From Pseudomonadota bacterium (lineage in GTDB: Bacteria > Pseudomonadota > Gammaproteobacteria > Steroidobacterales > Steroidobacteraceae): a DNA stretch of 64,000 nt. The notes beneath the pieces are model-generated. The model worked only from the letters and a program-made list of their open reading frames with translations. It ran no database searches and had not been told where the DNA came from. Location of the stretch: positions 62,001 through 126,000 of the forward strand of contig JAKAZL010000001.1 in NCBI GenBank assembly GCA_021815925.1. The letters run 5' to 3'. This document shows positions 35,433-43,955 of this stretch, piece by piece. Each line of letters opens with the position of its first letter. Position 1 is the first letter of the stretch. The translations under genes were made by a program, and so were the position numbers.

Positions 35433-35459
35433 ATACGGAGCCGGGGCGGATTTGGATGC
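35433..35459 (-). promoter_or_regulatory. Candidate ECF-type promoter for the lipid-modification operon
   Basis: On the minus strand GCATCC (35459-35454) is followed after 15 bases by CCGTAT (35438-35433), placing a start site about 25 bases before the desaturase ATG. This resembles the CCATCC/CCGAAT elements reported for mycobacterial SigK, but the spacer is shorter than I remember for SigK. It is a suggestion from pattern only; no second copy was found in front of the sigma gene. Confidence 0.35.
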
Positions 35460-35521
35460 AGCCGGCCCGATCTGATTCGCACGCGACCGCGCCACGCAGC
35501 CCCGGAGGGGGCTGCGGCGGG

Positions 35522-36289
35522 TCAGGCCGGGCGGCGAGCGGATCGCACGAGGTGCATCGCGGTGGCCGGACCCGCGGCGGCGCCAATGGCGCCGGCGGCA
35601 ATGACCGGCCCGGTGGGCTGGCCAGTCGGCGAGCCACCGTGCGGTTCGATCGAAACGGCAAGCCGCGCGGTCGGCCCGAGCCGTGCCACCAGGCCCGCGC
35701 TGAGGTCAAGCGTGATCGGCGACTGGGCCGAGATCAGGCCGACGGCGATCGGTCGGCCGCCGTGCGGAATCAGCCACAGCTCCGGGGAGCGTCCGGCCGG
35801 TATCGCCTGCGGCATCGCGGGCACGACGATCATCCGCGATTTGCCGATATCCATGGTCGCCGTCCAGCCGACCTGGCCGTTGTGCTCGGCAATGGTCGCC
35901 GCCATGTACGGGATGGCCGGAGCGGGTGGACGGCCCACGGCGATGAAGATCAGGGCGGCGCAGGCGGCTGCCAGCAGCGCGCCGCTGCCGAGGGTCAGCC
36001 AATGCCACAGCCGCAGGTTCTCCCACAGTCCGGGCTTGCTCAGCGGGGCTGGCGCATCGAATTCGAGCGCTGCGCGGATTCGCTGCCACAGTCGCGCCGG
36101 CGGGCTCTCGGGCGGGACGGCTTCCGCCAACGGCAGCAGTCGCCGCTGCCAGAACGCAACGGCAGCCGACGCGGCGCCATTCGAGGCCGCTTCCCGCTCC
36201 ACCGCAGCGCGCTCATCGGCTTCGAGCACGCCGAGTACATACTCCGCGTAGCGCAATTCGCCGGGGTCGTCATGGGCGGGCGTATTCAT
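35522..36289 (-). CDS. RskA-type anti-sigma factor
   Basis: A 255-residue membrane protein from the ATG at 36289, which overlaps the sigma-factor stop (ATGA). The N-terminal cytoplasmic part (ELRYAEYVLGVLEADERAAVERE) is the anti-sigma contact region of RskA-like proteins and lacks the zinc-binding HxxxCxxC motif of ChrR/RseA-like ZAS proteins. One transmembrane helix follows (GSGALLAAACAALIFIAVG, near 100-118), then a periplasmic RskA domain (GQVGWTATMDIGKSRMIVVPAMP...SPELWLIPHGGRPIAVG). It is expected to hold the sigma factor inactive until proteolysed on a signal from the periplasm. Confidence 0.88.
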   Translation of the reverse strand: MNTPAHDDPGELRYAEYVLGVLEADERAAVEREAASNGAASAAVAFWQRRLLPLAEAVPPESPPARLWQRIRAALEFDAPAPLSKPGLWENLRLWHWLTLGSGALLAAACAALIFIAVGRPPAPAIPYMAATIAEHNGQVGWTATMDIGKSRMIVVPAMPQAIPAGRSPELWLIPHGGRPIAVGLISAQSPITLDLSAGLVARLGPTARLAVSIEPHGGSPTGQPTGPVIAAGAIGAAAGPATAMHLVRSARRPA

Positions 36290-36843
36290 GTCTCGAGGCA
36301 CGTGCGCAATTGCATCAGGGCGCGTCGGATCCAGCTCTTCATCGTGGCGAGCGGCACCTGGCAGCGCAGCGCCAGCTCCTTATACGTAGCGCCGGTGAAA
36401 AAGGCTTCACGCACTGAACGGCCGTGCTTTGGGTCGAGCTGCTTGAGACAGTGCTCGAGTCGGGCGTAGTCCTCGCTGGCCTCGGCGTGCGCCGCCGGGC
36501 CGCGGTCCTCGTCGGGCAGCCGGTCCAGATCCAGCGGGTCGGCGCCGGTGTCTTCGCGGCGCTGGCGCAGCCGGTCGATCGCGCGGTTGCGCACCAGTGT
36601 GGTGAGCCAGGTGTTGGCGCTAGCCAGCGCCGGATTGAATCCTTCCGCGCGGCGCCAGACGGCGATGAACGCCTCCTGCAGAACCTCCTCGGCTTCGCCC
36701 CGGTCGCGCATCATGCGCACACACAGCGCGAACAGCCGCGGCGAGGTGCGCTGATAGAGTTGTTCGAAAGCGGCGCGCTCGCGCAGCGCAGTGCGGGCGA
36801 GCAGTTCCTCGAGCGTGCTGGAGTCGGTGGGCGTGTCGTTCAT
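36286..36843 (-). CDS. ECF RNA polymerase sigma factor (SigK-like)
   Basis: A 185-residue ECF sigma factor from the ATG at 36843. Region 2 reads LYQRTSPRLFALCVRMMRDR then EEVLQEAFIAVWRRA and TWLTTLVRNRAIDRLRQRRE; region 4 ends FFTGATYKELALRCQVPLATMKSWIRRALMQLR. Both DNA-binding regions are present without extra domains. Pairing with an RskA-type anti-sigma gene, and the next-door desaturase, FAD, DUF1365, Cfa and DUF1295 genes, resembles the SigK group. The likely targets are its own operon and the lipid operon starting 121 bp beyond rskA; this is inferred from position. Confidence 0.92.
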   Translation of the reverse strand: MNDTPTDSSTLEELLARTALRERAAFEQLYQRTSPRLFALCVRMMRDRGEAEEVLQEAFIAVWRRAEGFNPALASANTWLTTLVRNRAIDRLRQRREDTGADPLDLDRLPDEDRGPAAHAEASEDYARLEHCLKQLDPKHGRSVREAFFTGATYKELALRCQVPLATMKSWIRRALMQLRTCLET

Positions 36844-37312
36844 CGGCTGACCGCGTTGCCTGCATCCGGGGGGGCGGGCCTGGTCTCCTGCGCACTGCCA
36901 ACCGGGCGGCGTCAGGCTGCTCATTGTCAAGGATAGGCTTGCCGCGTTCAAGCCTGCCCTCACGCCCGCGCTTGCGCATGATCTGCAAGTCGGTAATTTC
37001 CGCATCCGCGGTGGAGCGACCCGCATTTCACAGACGAGCGCTCCTGTACTAGTCTTTCGGCGCCGTGGCCGTACTGACGCTCATAGGTTCCATAACCACT
37101 GCGCCGCAGGGCCGGGCGCAGTCTGGCCCCGACGCCGCCGCGCGAGGCAGCGGGCCGCGGGCGCTGGGCATGGCATGCCGGGCACGCGGATGCCGCCCGA
37201 TCGGTCGCCCAGTCGGGTCGCAGGCACCCCGGGGCGGCCGGCCGCAAAGGCTGCGGCGTCGCGTTCCCGTGCTGACCTCGGCGTGCGGTCGCAACACCAG
37301 AGGGTGGAAACA
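36844..37312. other. Intergenic region between the divergent sigma-factor and cytochrome bd operons
   Basis: This 469-bp gap holds no convincing gene. A minus-strand TTGACA (36930-36925) faces the sigma gene but lacks a -10 at the right distance. On the plus strand AGGGTGG lies just before the cydA ATG. I searched by eye for a TTGAT-N4-ATCAA FNR box and did not find one, although cyd genes are FNR/ArcA-controlled in many bacteria. The part next to cydA is very GC-rich and may hold hairpins in the mRNA leader. Confidence 0.4.
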
Positions 37313-38923
37313 ATGATCAACGGAACCGTTGTCGATCTGTCCCGGATACAGTTTGCCGCCACGGCCCTGTACCACTTCCTTTTCGTGCCATTGACGCTGG
37401 GACTTAGCTTCCTGCTCGCAGCGATGGAGACGGTCTACGTCACCACCGGGAGGCCGATCTACAAGCAGATGGCGGTGTTCTGGGGCAAGTTGTTCATGAT
37501 CAACTTCGCGCTCGGCGTCGCCACCGGACTGACCATGGAATTCCAGTTCGGCACGAACTGGTCGTTCTATTCCAGTTTCGTCGGCGATATCTTCGGTGCG
37601 CCGCTGGCCATCGAGGGTCTGATGGCGTTCTTCATGGAATCGACGTTTGTCGGCCTGATGGTGTTCGGCTGGCAGCGCCTCTCCAAGGGGCAGCACCTGG
37701 CGGTCACCTGGCTGGTGGCATTGGCCTCGAACCTCTCGGCGCTGTGGATTCTGGTGGCCAATGGGTTCATGCAGGACCCCACGGGCGCCGCCTTCGATCC
37801 GGTCACGATGCGCATGCGCCTGACGAGCTTTCAGGATCTGATCTTCAGCCCCGATGCGCAGTCGAAGTTCGTGCACACCAGCATCGCCGGGTACGTCACC
37901 GGGGCGATGTTCGTCGCCGGGGTGAGCGCCTTTTACATGCTGCGCAAGCGGCACATGGATCTTGCGAAGCGATCTTTCCGCATCGCGGTGCTGTTCGGCG
38001 TGCTCGCCACGATCGGGGTGGTCACGCTGGGCGATGCGCTGGGGTTCGTCGACGCCAAGGCGCAGCCGACCAAGCTTGCCGCCATGGAGGCGCTCTGGCA
38101 CCCGGAGCCCGCGCCCATGCCGTTCAACCTGATCGCCTTCCCGAGCCAGGCGCAGCAGCGCAACCTCGGTGCGGTGCGGGTGCCGGGGGTGCTGTCGCTG
38201 CTGGTCACGCACTCACTGGACGGGACGGTGGCGGATATCTCGACGCTCGAGCAGGAGGCGCAGCAGAAGATCGAGAACGGGATCCCGGCCGTGCAGGCGC
38301 TGAAGACGCTCGCGCACAATCCGCAGGATCCCGCCGCGCTGGCGCAATTCGATGCGCATCAGGCGGATCTCGGCTACGGATTCCTGGTGCAGCGCTACGC
38401 ACCTCATTTGAGTCAGGTGACGCCGGCCGATATCGAGGCGGCGGCGAAGGACTCGATCCCGCCGGTGGCCGGCGTGTTCTGGTCGTTCCGGATCATGGTG
38501 GGACTAGGACTGCTGATGCTCGCGTTCTTCGTGCTGAGCACGCTGTACTCGCTGCGCAACAAGATCGAGCGCAAGACCTGGGTGCTCAAGGTCGCCGTGT
38601 GGATGATTCCGGTGCCGTTCCTCGCCGACGAGGCGGGATGGCTGGTCGCCGAGCTCGGCCGCCAGCCCTGGACGGTCTACGGGGTGCTGCCGACCTGGAT
38701 GAGCGCCTCGACGCACAGCGTCGGCTACATGGCGTTTTCCCTGATCGGCTTCGTGGCGCTGTACTCGGTGTTCATCGTGGTGGAGATGTATCTGATGGTC
38801 CGGGCCATCCGCATCGGTCCCGGCGAACAGGGCGGCTCCGGCGGCGGGCAGGCGCAACCGCGCCCGACGCTCGCGCCCCGCGCCGTTCCGGCCGCACCGT
38901 ACGGCAGCAAGTTGGAGGGCTGA
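37313..38923 (+). CDS. cydA: Cytochrome bd ubiquinol oxidase subunit I (CydA)
   Basis: A 536-residue quinol oxidase subunit from the ATG at 37313. The heme ligands are in place: His21 in ALYHFLFVPLTLG (heme b595), His188 in FVHTSIAGYVTG and Met395 in FWSFRIMVGLG (heme b558). The quinol-binding Q-loop is present between the two halves and the GFQ-like helices follow the E. coli CydA order. It oxidises ubiquinol and, with CydB, reduces O2 with high affinity without pumping protons. It starts a five-gene block cydA-B-X-D-C with short spacers (3 bp to cydB). Confidence 0.96.
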   Translation: MINGTVVDLSRIQFAATALYHFLFVPLTLGLSFLLAAMETVYVTTGRPIYKQMAVFWGKLFMINFALGVATGLTMEFQFGTNWSFYSSFVGDIFGAPLAIEGLMAFFMESTFVGLMVFGWQRLSKGQHLAVTWLVALASNLSALWILVANGFMQDPTGAAFDPVTMRMRLTSFQDLIFSPDAQSKFVHTSIAGYVTGAMFVAGVSAFYMLRKRHMDLAKRSFRIAVLFGVLATIGVVTLGDALGFVDAKAQPTKLAAMEALWHPEPAPMPFNLIAFPSQAQQRNLGAVRVPGVLSLLVTHSLDGTVADISTLEQEAQQKIENGIPAVQALKTLAHNPQDPAALAQFDAHQADLGYGFLVQRYAPHLSQVTPADIEAAAKDSIPPVAGVFWSFRIMVGLGLLMLAFFVLSTLYSLRNKIERKTWVLKVAVWMIPVPFLADEAGWLVAELGRQPWTVYGVLPTWMSASTHSVGYMAFSLIGFVALYSVFIVVEMYLMVRAIRIGPGEQGGSGGGQAQPRPTLAPRAVPAAPYGSKLEG

Positions 38924-38926
38924 GTC

Positions 38927-40057
38927 ATGCACACATTCGCAATTGCACAGGTCATCTGGTGGCTGCTGCTCGGCGTGCTGCTCATGGGGCTTGCGGTCAT
39001 GGTCGGAATGGACATGGGCGTCGGCGCGATTCTGCGCTACGTCGGCCGCACCGACGCGGAGCGGCGCGTGGCACTGAATATCATCGGACCGCACTGGGAC
39101 GGCAACCAGGTCTGGTTCATCCTGGGTGGGGGTGCGATATTCGCGGCCTTCCCGCTGATCTACGCGACCGCGTTTTCCGGCTTCTACGTGGTGATGCTGC
39201 TGCTGCTCTGGACGATGATCATGCGGCCGATCGGCTTCGAGTACCGCAGCCGGATGCAGCAGCCGGCGTGGCGGAATGTCTGGGACTGGGCGCTCACCGT
39301 CAGTGGCGCAGTGCCGATGATCGTGTTCGGCGCGGCCTTCGGTAACCTGTTCCGCGGTGTGCCGTTTCACTTCGACTGGGACATGACGTCGTATTACACC
39401 GGCAGCTTTCTCGGACTGCTCAATCCCTTCGCCGTCATGACCGGGGTGCTGTCGCTGTCCCTGGCGGCGATGATGGGTTCGCTGACCATCATGAACGGCG
39501 CCGAAGGCGCAATGCATCAGCGCGCGCGGGGACTGGCACAGGTGGCGGGACTTGTGGCGACGGTGCTGTTCGCCCTCGGCGGGCTCTGGGTGCGCGCGCT
39601 GCCCGGTTACGAGCTGCTCAGCAGTCCCGGCGCCGGCGTGCCGCAGACGCCGCTGCAGCAGACGGTCGGCGTCGGCGGCAGCTGGCTGCACAACTTCGGT
39701 GCGCATCCGGTGCTGTGGCTGTTGCCCCTGCTCGGCTTCGCTGGAATCATCGGGGCGGTGCTGTCAGCGCGCGCAGGACGTTCGCATCTGGGCTGGTGGC
39801 TCGGTGCCGGTGCGTGGATCGGCGTGATCGGCACGGCCGGAGCCGCGCTTTTTCCCTTCATGCTGCCCTCAAGCAGCGATCCGTCGATGAGCCTCACGGT
39901 CTGGAACTCCAGTTCGAGCAAACTGACGCTGCTGTGGATGATCGGCTTCGCCGCGGTGTTTGTGCCGCTCATCCTGTGGTACACCAGCTGGGCATTCTGG
40001 GTGATGCGCGGCAAGGTCACCCCCGAGATGGTCGCTGGCCACGATCACGCTTACTGA
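38927..40057 (+). CDS. cydB: Cytochrome bd ubiquinol oxidase subunit II (CydB)
   Basis: A 376-residue membrane protein with about eight to nine helices. The N-terminal WWLLLGVLLMGLAVMVGMDMGVGA and the conserved GPHWDGNQVWFILGGGAIFAAFP are CydB hallmarks, and the ending FWVMRGKVTPEMV is typical. It pairs with CydA to hold the heme b595/d site. Three bases separate it from cydA and 10 bases from the small cydX-like gene. Length agrees with E. coli CydB. Confidence 0.96.
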   Translation: MHTFAIAQVIWWLLLGVLLMGLAVMVGMDMGVGAILRYVGRTDAERRVALNIIGPHWDGNQVWFILGGGAIFAAFPLIYATAFSGFYVVMLLLLWTMIMRPIGFEYRSRMQQPAWRNVWDWALTVSGAVPMIVFGAAFGNLFRGVPFHFDWDMTSYYTGSFLGLLNPFAVMTGVLSLSLAAMMGSLTIMNGAEGAMHQRARGLAQVAGLVATVLFALGGLWVRALPGYELLSSPGAGVPQTPLQQTVGVGGSWLHNFGAHPVLWLLPLLGFAGIIGAVLSARAGRSHLGWWLGAGAWIGVIGTAGAALFPFMLPSSSDPSMSLTVWNSSSSKLTLLWMIGFAAVFVPLILWYTSWAFWVMRGKVTPEMVAGHDHAY

Positions 40058-40067
40058 GGGCACGAAG

Positions 40068-40283
40068 ATGCGCAGCTTTTTGTACTTTGTCCTGTTTCTC
40101 ATGATCGCCGTCATCGTCACGGTGCTCGCTGCGATCCTCGGCGATGAGGGGGCCTGGTACTTCGCGTGGCTGATCGGCACCACCATGATCGTGCTGGTCA
40201 GCGCGGCCGGCGGTGCGATGATGGATGCGCACGAGGAGCAACTCGCCGAGCAGCAGAGGGCCGAGGCGGGTCGGCGAGGCTGA
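40068..40283 (+). CDS. cydX: CydX-like small subunit with an extra N-terminal helix
   Basis: A 71-residue protein. Residues 30-38 (WYFAWLIGT) match the start of E. coli CydX/YbgT, a 37-residue subunit beginning MWYFAWILGT that stabilises the oxidase hemes. Here 29 residues precede it and form an additional hydrophobic helix (FLYFVLFLMIAVIVTVLAAIL). The ATG at 40068 follows GAGGG by about 7 bases and no in-frame start exists directly before the CydX part, so the longer form is likely real. It sits in the normal cydX position after cydB. A two-helix CydX is unusual compared with the single-helix proteins I know. Confidence 0.82.
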   Translation: MRSFLYFVLFLMIAVIVTVLAAILGDEGAWYFAWLIGTTMIVLVSAAGGAMMDAHEEQLAEQQRAEAGRRG

Positions 40284-40297
40284 TCGGGCCGCGCCGA

Positions 40298-42076
40298 GTG
40301 TCCTTCACGGGCGCGACGGAGGCATCGCCCGCTTCCCGCGTCGAGCCGACCGCAGGGCAATGGCTGCGCCGGGAGGCCAGAGGCATCCGCGGGCCGCTGG
40401 TGCGCACCGGCGTGCTCTCTGCGCTGCTCGCACTGGCGCTCGTCGGGCAAGCCTGGGTGCTGTCCGGAATTCTCGCCATGGGTGTGCTTGCCCATGCCGG
40501 CTTTACCGCGCTAGGAGGACTCGGGCTCGCGCTGCTGCTCCTGGCAGTGCTGCGGTTCGCTCTCGCGGTGGCCGCACGACGCAGCGCGTTCCAGGGCGCT
40601 CAGCAGCTGGCCCAGCGGCTGCGCGCGCGAATCCTGCAAGGTACCCAGGCGCTCGGCCCCTACGGGCTGCGGGCCGAGGCCAGCGGCGATCTGATCACGC
40701 GTCTGGTCGACGGCGTCGAGGCCATTCTCGGGTACTTCGCTCGCTACCTGCCACAGGCAAGCGCGGCAGTTCTCGTCCCGGCGCTGCTGCTGGCATTCGT
40801 CTTTCCGGCCGATTGGCTCTCGGGGCTGATCCTGCTGGTGACGGCGCCGCTCATACCGCTGTTCATGGTGCTGGTCGGACGGGCCGCCGCGCAGGCCAGC
40901 GAGCGGCGCTACGCCCAGCTGACGCGGCTGGGCGCAGCCTTCATCGATGCCCTTGGCGGGCTCGTGACGCTGCGCCAGCTCGGCGCGGCGGAGCGCTTTG
41001 CGGCGCACCTCGAGGCGCAGAGCGAGGAGTACCGCGTGCTGAGCATGCAGGTCCTGCGCGTGGCCTTCCTCTCCGCCCTGGTGCTCGAGTTCTTCGCGAT
41101 GATCAGCATCGCGGTCGTCGCGGTCCTGGTCGGCTTCCGTCTGTTGTGGGGCGAGATGCACCTGCGGGCAGGTCTGTTCGTGCTGCTGCTGGCGCCGGAG
41201 TTCTACCTGCCGTTGCGCGCGCTGGGCGGTCTGCGCCACGCACGCATGGACGCGCTGGCTGCCGCACGGCAGCTTGCGGCGCTCGATGCGCTCGCGCCGG
41301 GAGGCGCTGCGCCGCAACCGGTCGGCGCGCCAGTCAACCTCACCGCGGCACCGAAGATCTGCCTCGAGGCCGTCACGTACCAGCATCGCGGGCGCGCGGC
41401 CGGACTGCGCGAGTGCAGCCTCGTGATACCGGCCGGGCGCGTAACGGCACTGGTCGGCGCCACCGGCTGTGGCAAGAGCACGTTACTCAACCTCATCCTG
41501 GGATTTGCCCGTCCCGGGCAGGGCCGTGTCCTGATCGACGGCCAGGATCTGGCCACGATGGATGCCGCGCAATGGCGCGAGTGCATCGCCTGGGTGCCGC
41601 AGCACACGCACGTCTTCGAAGGCACCGTGCGCGAGAACCTGCTGTTGGCCGAGGAGCGGGCGGACGCGCGCGCGCTCGAGCGCGCGGCTCTCGAGAGCGG
41701 CCTCGGCGCGGTACTCGCTCGATTGCCGCAGGGGTGGGATACACCACTCGGGGAACGCGGTCTCGGATTGTCCGGCGGGCAGCTGCAGCGACTGGCCATC
41801 GCGCGCGCGTTGCTGCGTGCGCGCGCTCGCGTCTGGTTGCTTGATGAGCCCACGGCGCACCTGGATGCCGAGGGCGCACGCTCGCTCGAAAGGATGATCC
41901 GTGCGGCGGCGCCCAGCCGTACGGTGCTCCTGGCGGTGCACCGCCTGAGCACGGCACGCTCGGCCGACTGGGTAATCGTGCTGCGCGAGGGATGGATCGT
42001 CGAGCAGGGAGCGCCGGACGAGTTGGAACGGGGCGAGGGATACTATGCGCGGTTGCTGCAGGCGGAGCACGCATGA
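40298..42076 (+). CDS. cydD: CydD, ABC exporter subunit for cysteine/glutathione
   Basis: A 592-residue half-transporter with an N-terminal six-helix membrane domain and a C-terminal ATPase: Walker A GATGCGKST, signature LSGGQ, Walker B VWLLDEPTAHLD and H-loop AVHRLS. I choose the GTG at 40298, the only in-frame start after the cydX stop (15 bp gap); its ribosome site is weak, so it may be read by coupling. With CydC it exports reduced thiols to the periplasm, required for cytochrome bd assembly. The stop overlaps the cydC ATG (ATGA). Confidence 0.9.
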   Translation: MSFTGATEASPASRVEPTAGQWLRREARGIRGPLVRTGVLSALLALALVGQAWVLSGILAMGVLAHAGFTALGGLGLALLLLAVLRFALAVAARRSAFQGAQQLAQRLRARILQGTQALGPYGLRAEASGDLITRLVDGVEAILGYFARYLPQASAAVLVPALLLAFVFPADWLSGLILLVTAPLIPLFMVLVGRAAAQASERRYAQLTRLGAAFIDALGGLVTLRQLGAAERFAAHLEAQSEEYRVLSMQVLRVAFLSALVLEFFAMISIAVVAVLVGFRLLWGEMHLRAGLFVLLLAPEFYLPLRALGGLRHARMDALAAARQLAALDALAPGGAAPQPVGAPVNLTAAPKICLEAVTYQHRGRAAGLRECSLVIPAGRVTALVGATGCGKSTLLNLILGFARPGQGRVLIDGQDLATMDAAQWRECIAWVPQHTHVFEGTVRENLLLAEERADARALERAALESGLGAVLARLPQGWDTPLGERGLGLSGGQLQRLAIARALLRARARVWLLDEPTAHLDAEGARSLERMIRAAAPSRTVLLAVHRLSTARSADWVIVLREGWIVEQGAPDELERGEGYYARLLQAEHA

Positions 42077-43791
42077 GCCGAGTGTTGCCACCGATGCTGC
42101 GTCGCCTGCTCGCGGTGCTGCATCCTGAGCGCAGTTGGATGCTCGGCGGCGCGGCGCTCGCGGTCCTCGCGGCGTTAGCGGCCATCGGTCTGATGGCCGT
42201 TTCAGGCTGGTTCATCGCGGCCATGGCGGTAGCCGGCGCGAGCGCTGCGGCGATCAATTACTACACGCCTGCCGCGGCCATCCGCCTGTGCGCGATCCTG
42301 CGCAGTGGCGGACGCTATGGTGAGCGGCTGGTCACACACGAGGCGACGCTGCGCAGCCTGTCACGTCTGCGGGTCTGGCTGTTCCGACGCCTGATCCCGC
42401 TGGCACCGGCGCGCCTGGCGGCATTGCGCAGCGGGGAGTTGTTTGCTCGGTTGCGCGCCGATGTCGATGCGCTCGAGCATTTCTACCTGGCGGTACTGGT
42501 GCCGGGGGCCGTCGCGCTCGCCAGTGTCGCCACCGCCATCGTCCTGTGCCTGATCGTGCTGCCGGCCGCCGGTCTCGCCGTGCTGATCGGCGCGCTGCTC
42601 GCAGGCGTACTGGTGCCCGCTTGGCTGCAGCGGCGCGCCGCGCCCGATGCCGCCACGGCCGTGCGCGAAGGTGGCGCGCTGCGCGGGCTGCTACTGGATG
42701 CGCTGCGCGGGCATCCGGAGCTGCTCGCCTGGGGGCGTGTCAGCGCGCATGGCGCGCGCATCGAGCAGTTGGCGCGACAGCTGGATGCGCGCCGCGCCCG
42801 CCTCGAGGTGCTCGAGGCGACCGGGGGGGCGCTGGTGGGATTGTGTGCGCAGCTGACGCTCCTTGCAGTGCTCGGCATTGCGCTGGGCGCGGCGCACCGA
42901 CACACGCTCTCGCCGCCGCTGCTGGTGATGCTCGCGCTGCTGGCCCTGGCGCTGTTCGAGGTCATCGGGCCGCTGTCCGAGGCGCTGGCCAGATGGTCGG
43001 CGACGCTGACTTCGTGCGCGCGCGTGTTCACGCTCGCAGACACGCCCGCACCGTTCGTCGAGCCGGAGGTCTCGGCCTCTGTGCCGCTGCGCCCTGCCGT
43101 CGTGTTCGAGGACGTGTCTCTGCGCTACGACGAGGCGGCGCCCTGGGCGCTGACGCAGGTGAATCTCACCCTCGCCCCGGGGGCGCGGGTCGCGCTCGTC
43201 GGCGCCTCGGGGGCGGGCAAGAGCTCCCTCGTCGCCGCGCTCCTGAAGCTCTATCCGCTGCAGCACGGGCGGATCCTGTTCGGTGGACGGCCTCTGGAGT
43301 CGCTGCACGGGGATGAGCTGCGCCGGCACATCGCGGTCATCGCGCAACACAGCGTCCTGTTCAACCAGTCACTGCTCGAGAATCTGCTGCTGGCCGCGCC
43401 GCAGGCAACCGCCGCGCAGATCGAGCGAGCCGTCAGTCTCGCGCAGCTCGATGGATTCGTGGCATCGCTGCCGGACGGCTACGACACCCAGCTTGGCGAG
43501 GCTGGCGCGCTCGTTTCCGGCGGTGAGGCGCGGCGCATCGCGATTGCCCGCGCGCTGCTGCAGGATGCGCCGGTGTTGGTGCTCGATGAGCCCACCGAGG
43601 GGCTGGATGCGGTGACGGCCCGGGATCTGTACACGGCGCTGGATGCGGCTGCGAATGGACGCACGTTGCTGCTGATCACCCACCGCCTGAGCGGGCTTGC
43701 CCGGCTCGTGGACGAGGTGGTGGTCATGGAGGCAGGCGCTGTGCAGGCGCGCAAACCGGTTGCGCAGTATCTGGCTGAGGTCGGCGGCTGA
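42073..43791 (+). CDS. cydC: CydC, ABC exporter subunit for cysteine/glutathione
   Basis: A 572-residue half-transporter starting at the ATG overlapping cydD. The membrane domain has SGWFIAAMAVAGASAAAINYYTP, a CydC-typical segment. The ATPase domain shows Walker A GASGAGKSS, a variant signature VSGGE in place of LSGGQ, Walker B VLVLDEPTEGLD and the H-loop THRLS. The heterodimer with CydD is standard. It is the last gene of the cyd block; a 164-bp gap follows. Confidence 0.92.
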   Translation: MSRVLPPMLRRLLAVLHPERSWMLGGAALAVLAALAAIGLMAVSGWFIAAMAVAGASAAAINYYTPAAAIRLCAILRSGGRYGERLVTHEATLRSLSRLRVWLFRRLIPLAPARLAALRSGELFARLRADVDALEHFYLAVLVPGAVALASVATAIVLCLIVLPAAGLAVLIGALLAGVLVPAWLQRRAAPDAATAVREGGALRGLLLDALRGHPELLAWGRVSAHGARIEQLARQLDARRARLEVLEATGGALVGLCAQLTLLAVLGIALGAAHRHTLSPPLLVMLALLALALFEVIGPLSEALARWSATLTSCARVFTLADTPAPFVEPEVSASVPLRPAVVFEDVSLRYDEAAPWALTQVNLTLAPGARVALVGASGAGKSSLVAALLKLYPLQHGRILFGGRPLESLHGDELRRHIAVIAQHSVLFNQSLLENLLLAAPQATAAQIERAVSLAQLDGFVASLPDGYDTQLGEAGALVSGGEARRIAIARALLQDAPVLVLDEPTEGLDAVTARDLYTALDAAANGRTLLLITHRLSGLARLVDEVVVMEAGAVQARKPVAQYLAEVGG

Positions 43792-43955
43792 ACGCGACGC
43801 GCGCTGCGCGCGCCGGAATATGTCGTGTGGAGCATTGGCGCGGACAAAATCAAGGAGTAAATTCACAAAAACACGAACCGGCGCGCGCGAACAGACGGGG
43901 TCGGGTTGCGGATCGCCACGACGCCCCCGCAGCGCGAGTGGGCAGGGAGATACCA

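Noticed and set aside
36844..37312. FNR box before cydA
   Set aside because: No TTGAT-N4-ATCAA-like palindrome was found in the region, so oxygen control of cyd by this FNR is not supported here.
37065..37316. Small plus-strand ORF before cydA
   Set aside because: It is Arg/Gly/Pro-rich, without ribosome site or motif, and overlaps the cydA start; most likely chance.
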